A stretch of DNA of 64,000 bases from WJMT01 sp964611275 (lineage in GTDB: Bacteria > Acidobacteriota > Aminicenantia > Aminicenantales > Aminicenantaceae), in contig CAZSZS010000172.1 of NCBI GenBank assembly GCA_964611275.1, positions 4,235-68,234 of the forward strand, in the 5' to 3' direction. Position 1 is the stretch's first letter. The number at the start of each line of letters is the position of its first letter. A program made the translations under genes and the position numbers. Below the pieces are notes generated by a model. It was not told where the DNA came from. It did not search any database and worked only from the letters and a program-made list of their open reading frames with translations. This document shows, piece by piece, positions 60,656-64,000 of this stretch.

Positions 60656-62932
60656 CTATTCTTCCTTCGTCATCTTGTCTTTATAGGATTCAATGCTCAC
60701 CAGTATTTCTCTGGGTTTGCTTCCTTTGGACGGGCCCACGATCCCCTCAAGCTCCATCTGGTCGATGATGCGAGCAGCCCTGGCATACCCCAGCCTCAGT
60801 TTTCTTTGGAGATAGGAGGCAGAAGCCTGGCCCGTACTTAAAATGAGTTCGACGGCTGTCTCGAAAAGTTCATCTTTTTCTTCATCTTCATCTCCTGTTT
60901 GCCCGGATGGTCTTTTGAGTGTCTTTATGATTTCTTCATCGTAGTCGGGTTTTCTCTGCCCTTTTATGTATTTCAACAGCCGGCTCACCTCTTGAAGGGA
61001 TATAAAGGAACTGTGAAGCCTTATTATTTTGGGATAGTTGGGGGGCATAAACAGCATATCTCCCCTGCCCAGAAGCTTTTCAGCCCCTCCGGTATCCATG
61101 ATGATCTGGGAGTCGATTTTTGACGGGACCCTGAAGGAAATGCGGCACGAAAAGTTATTTTTTATGGTCCCTGTAATGACGTCTGTTGAAGGGCGTTGGG
61201 TGGCCACAACCAGATGGATACCCACGGCCCTGGCCAGTTGAGCCAGCCTTCCTATGCAGTACTCCACGTCCTTATCGCCGATCATCATCAATTCGGCTAA
61301 TTCATCGATAATGATCACGATATAGGGCAGAGGTTTCAGCTTTTCTCCCTCTTCTTCCTCAATCTCAAGCTTCAAGCTTGGATTGCTTGAAAGTTCCTTG
61401 ATACGCCTGTTGTACTGGTCAATATTGCGCACCTTGAGACGGCCCAGTGATTGATACCTCTCATCCATTTTATTTATGGCATCATAAAGGATGTTGCTGG
61501 CTTTATTGGGATTTTTGACCACCGGGCAAAGAAGATGGGGGATACCGTCGTAGAGAGAAAATTCCAGTCTTTTAGGGTCGATCAATATGACTCTGACTTC
61601 TTCAGGGCTTGCTTTGTACAGGATGCTTGCAATGATGGAGTTCAAAGCCACGCTTTTTCCCGTTCCCGTGGCCCCGGCTATCAGGAGATGAGGCATTATG
61701 GAAAGGTCGGTGATATAGGGTTCTCCGTGGATGTCCTTACCGAGACCAACGGTCAGCTTAGAGGGAGATTCCATAAATTTTTTTGTTTGGATGATGTCCC
61801 TGAGCTTGATGATCTCTCTTTTATTGTTAGGTATTTCAATTCCCAGGGAGGATTTTCCAGGTATGCGCTGTATTCTCAGGGATTCTGCGCCCAGGGCAAG
61901 GGAAAGGTCTTCTGTCCGGCTGGAGACCTGACTGACTTTGACTCCCGGGCTTGGGTAAAATTCATAGGTGGTGACGATCGGGCCGGGATGGTATTCTTTC
62001 ACCTCTCCGATGACTCTGAACTGAGAGAGCTTCTCTTCAATGATTTGTTTTTTTTCATACAGTTCGTTTTTGTCTATTTTATCCGCTTCCTTTCCCGGAT
62101 CCAGGAGGCTTAACGGGGGGAGTTGATAGTCTCCCTTGTTTTTCAATTCCGGGAACAGGAATTCCTCCTCGGGAGATGTTGGTTCTTTTTGAGGGGCCGG
62201 CATTTGTACAGGGGCGGGTTTTTTTATAGTGACCTGTTTTTTGGGTTTTTGTTTTGAATACTTCTCTACGACTCTTTTTCTCATTTTTTCTTTGTTTTTC
62301 TGCTTTTTATAGTCAGTGATCCTGATCCTTAGTTCTTTAAACAGGAATTTAAAAAACCTGAGGAAATAATCAAAGATGGTTCTTATCTGTATATGGGTAG
62401 AGAAGAGAATGACAACCAGCAGCAGGCCGAATAAGATAAGAAAAGAGCCGAGATGGTTAAAGTACTTTATCAATAAAGAAGACAAAAGATCTCCGATAGC
62501 TCCTCCTGCGGAAAGGGCGCTCCCCTTCCATGAGGCCGTATGGAATATCATGGAGAAAAGAGGGCTGAGCAGGAGGCATATGAGGAGGCTTTCTCCTGTC
62601 TTTGAGAGAAATCCCCGTTTTTTTTTTGGAAAAAACGCTTGAAATCCAAGGAAAATAAGAGCAATGGAAAGGAAGAAGGAAGTGAAGCCGAGAAGCTGAA
62701 GGAGTGCTTCTGATAAGGACGCCCCGACTTTTCCCCCGTAATTCTGGACTTTTTTACTAACCGTTGACACAGAGGCCCATGACGGATCGTCGGGACTGTA
62801 GCTTATAAGGCTTAGGAGGATGAAAACAGAGATCAGAATAAGCAGAACACCTGATACATCCCGCTTTATACGGCTCTGGGCTTCTTTTTTTGTTTTTTTT
62901 GCTTTTCTAACCGGGTTTTTTCTTTGTGCCAT
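60656..62932 (-). CDS. ftsK: DNA translocase FtsK/SpoIIIE
   Basis: 758 residues from ATG 62932 (MAQRKNPVRKAKK). About four membrane helices in the first ~190 residues, a charged linker with a Pro-rich part (about 240-275), the motor domain with Walker A GATGTGKSVALNSI near residue 430 and VVATQRPSTDVITG, and a C-terminal gamma winged helix (TGQASASYLQRKLRLGYARAARII). It pumps the terminus DNA at the septum. A start 10 codons upstream is possible, but a promoter -10 box overlaps that stretch. Confidence 0.94.
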   Translation of the reverse strand: MAQRKNPVRKAKKTKKEAQSRIKRDVSGVLLILISVFILLSLISYSPDDPSWASVSTVSKKVQNYGGKVGASLSEALLQLLGFTSFFLSIALIFLGFQAFFPKKKRGFLSKTGESLLICLLLSPLFSMIFHTASWKGSALSAGGAIGDLLSSLLIKYFNHLGSFLILFGLLLVVILFSTHIQIRTIFDYFLRFFKFLFKELRIRITDYKKQKNKEKMRKRVVEKYSKQKPKKQVTIKKPAPVQMPAPQKEPTSPEEEFLFPELKNKGDYQLPPLSLLDPGKEADKIDKNELYEKKQIIEEKLSQFRVIGEVKEYHPGPIVTTYEFYPSPGVKVSQVSSRTEDLSLALGAESLRIQRIPGKSSLGIEIPNNKREIIKLRDIIQTKKFMESPSKLTVGLGKDIHGEPYITDLSIMPHLLIAGATGTGKSVALNSIIASILYKASPEEVRVILIDPKRLEFSLYDGIPHLLCPVVKNPNKASNILYDAINKMDERYQSLGRLKVRNIDQYNRRIKELSSNPSLKLEIEEEEGEKLKPLPYIVIIIDELAELMMIGDKDVEYCIGRLAQLARAVGIHLVVATQRPSTDVITGTIKNNFSCRISFRVPSKIDSQIIMDTGGAEKLLGRGDMLFMPPNYPKIIRLHSSFISLQEVSRLLKYIKGQRKPDYDEEIIKTLKRPSGQTGDEDEEKDELFETAVELILSTGQASASYLQRKLRLGYARAARIIDQMELEGIVGPSKGSKPREILVSIESYKDKMTKEE

Positions 62933-62939
62933 CACGAAA

Positions 62940-62948
62940 ATTATACCA
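62940..62948 (-). promoter_or_regulatory. Extended -10 promoter of ftsK, start-proximal
   Basis: Minus strand TGGTATAAT, an extended -10 motif with perfect TATAAT, ending 7 bases before the ftsK ATG. The -35 is weak, as extended -10 promoters allow. Confidence 0.5.
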
Positions 62949-62996
62949 TATTTAATGAGCATGATTGAAACTATTTACCAGGACAGGCTATGCGCT

Positions 62997-63204
62997 GTCA
63001 TTCAAGCGTGGCATGTAATCTCTTCTATCATCACGAGGAGCGGAGCGACGCGGTGATCTGACGACCATTAAATACGACACATGTCATGGCGAGGTACAGT
63101 GTGACGAAGCCATCTCAACCGCTAACGTTATCGGATGAGATTGCTTCATCACTTCGTTCTTCGCAATGACATCTTCAATGTCGTTTTGGATACACCTGAA
63201 TGAC
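62997..63204. mobile_element. GTCATNGCGAG-type repeat element, second copy (about 208 bp)
   Basis: The core (63027-63170) holds three ~30-bp units of the GTCAT.GCGAG type, two direct and one inverted, and matches 45589-45700. A short outer inverted repeat, GTCATTCAAG at 62997 with CCTGAATGAC at 63195, may mark the element ends. It lies between ftsK and rsmA and carries no plausible gene. Confidence 0.6.
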
Positions 63205-63211
63205 ATTGTGT

Positions 63212-64000
63212 CTATATTGATTCTTTATTTTTTAGTTCCGTAAGATTGAGGTACAAGCAGGCAAACGCATCTATGGATACTTTTTCCGCCCGGATAGAGG
63301 GGTCCAGGCCGCACTTACGGAAGCTTTCTGTTATCTGTTCCGAAGAAAATTCCAGGGGTTTGAGGCTGTTTTTAAGTTTTTTTCTTCTCTGTGAAAAAGC
63401 CTGCTTTAGGAAGCTTTTGAATCGTTCCGTTTTCATGAAGGGATAAAGAGGCCTGCTTCTTTTCTTAAGGGTGATAAAGGCTGATCTCACTTTGGGGGGA
63501 GGCGTGAAGCTCCCGGGAGAAAGAAGAAACCGGATTTTGGCGGAAAATATATTTTGCAGGAGAATGGAGAGAGGCGCGTATTTTTTCGTTTCGGGAGGAG
63601 CGCACACCCTTTCCGCCACTTCTTTCTGCAGCATGAAATGACATTCCTGGATCATATCATGCTCCTTGAGCAGTTTGAACAGGATCTGGGAGGATATGGA
63701 GTAAGGAAGATTTCCTACGAGCTTGGTGTTTCCCGGTTTGGCCAGATGGTTGAAGTCGGTTTCAAGAACATCTTCCTGCCTGATTTCTAAATGAGGCGGT
63801 TTGTTTTTTTCAAGATAAGGGACAAGCGATGGATCTTTTTCCAGGGCAATGACCCGGCCGGCTTTTTCACTTAATAAACGAGTGAGAGAGCCTTTGCCGG
63901 CACCTATTTCTATGATCAGGTCCTTTTTTTGGGGCGCTATGCAGTCCATGATCTTTTTGAGCGTGTAGGGATTGGTCAGAAAGTGCTGGCCCATGGCTTT
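63212..64000 (-). CDS. rsmA: 16S rRNA dimethyladenosine transferase (5' end outside window)
   Basis: At least 262 residues visible. Methylates two adjacent adenines near the 3' end of 16S rRNA. Seen: GQHFLTNPYTLKKIMD, the SAM motif EIGAGKGSLTRLL, NLPYSISSQILFKLL, and the C-terminal domain with FTPPPKVRSAFI. The frame continues upstream past GQHF with Lys-Ala-Met, so the true start lies beyond base 64000. Confidence 0.94.
   Translation of the reverse strand, partial: KAMGQHFLTNPYTLKKIMDCIAPQKKDLIIEIGAGKGSLTRLLSEKAGRVIALEKDPSLVPYLEKNKPPHLEIRQEDVLETDFNHLAKPGNTKLVGNLPYSISSQILFKLLKEHDMIQECHFMLQKEVAERVCAPPETKKYAPLSILLQNIFSAKIRFLLSPGSFTPPPKVRSAFITLKKRSRPLYPFMKTERFKSFLKQAFSQRRKKLKNSLKPLEFSSEQITESFRKCGLDPSIRAEKVSIDAFACLYLNLTELKNKESI

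Noticed and set aside
1..64000. tRNA or rRNA genes and CRISPR arrays
   Set aside because: Reading all intergenic gaps on both strands gave no tRNA-like T-loop with acceptor pairing, no rRNA sequence and no regularly spaced direct repeats.

Overview
The window reads as about 64 kb of chromosome from a Gram-negative (diderm), LPS-making, probably anaerobic heterotroph of moderate GC. Evidence for the outer membrane is direct: lpxK, an LpxL-type acyltransferase, lptE, an LptC/LptA-like protein with lptB, and a complete Tol-Pal locus. The mix of a sortilin/BNR-type secreted protein, ATP-type PEP carboxykinase, a split methylmalonyl-CoA mutase and an HprK/HPr/EI regulatory PTS beside rpoN would suit Candidatus Aminicenantota or another Acidobacteriota-related lineage. 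That placement is inference; there is no rRNA gene here to settle it. I saw no tRNA or rRNA gene, CRISPR array, prophage or transposase gene.

Layout. 1-8760 (minus): lpxK, lpxL, RNase PH, a UDP-glucuronate decarboxylase-like SDR, a flotillin, an aspartate aminotransferase fused to a P-loop domain of apparent PEPCK/HprK type, and a PEP carboxykinase cut by the window edge. 8887-9753 (plus): an unknown exported protein with its own strong promoter. 9741-17177 (minus): comEC, an exported M20 amidohydrolase, the methylmalonyl-CoA mutase large subunit, enolase, and a ytxH/ytxG pair whose ytxG carries an in-frame stop. 17283-24734 (plus): a small membrane protein, a MITE-like element, leuS-lptE-holA, then murJ-dtd, with rpsT on the other strand. 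24731-28547 (minus): ftsY-ribD-ribE-ribBA. 28679-39581 (plus): recJ, the LptC/A-like protein, lptB, rpoN, hpf, ptsN, hprK, rapZ, an EIIA(Man)-like gene, ptsH and ptsI. 39632-45341 (minus): a cupin, ssb, cpoB, pal, tolB, a TonB/TolA-like gene, tolR, tolQ. 45380-45816: a second MITE-like element carrying a different repeat. 45913-47945 (plus): ktrB-ktrA. 47937-51800 (minus): an MrfA-type helicase and an AT-rich sulfatase-fold gene. 51925-59383 (plus): a short uvrA, a 1044-residue BNR protein, holB, ricT. 59388-64000 (minus): an ECF sigma/anti-sigma pair, ftsK, a third repeat copy, and rsmA running off the end.

How the genes fit together. The rpoN block joins LPS transport, nitrogen-type sigma factor, ribosome hibernation and a phosphotransfer chain (EI, HPr, EIIA-Ntr, EIIA-Man) with no sugar-specific EIIB or EIIC, so it looks regulatory. 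The AspAT fusion and PEPCK together could run aspartate to oxaloacetate to PEP, with enolase and methylmalonyl-CoA mutase nearby in central carbon flow. Three proteins of the PEPCK/HprK fold occur here, and two of them (the fusion and HprK) have unusual active-site sequence.

The points most worth a second look are: the AspAT fusion; the HprK lacking the usual His; the two MITE-like elements whose inner stem differs in sequence but keeps perfect complementarity; the LptC/LptA-like 624-residue protein; and several strong promoters sitting so close to start codons that the transcripts should be leaderless or nearly so.
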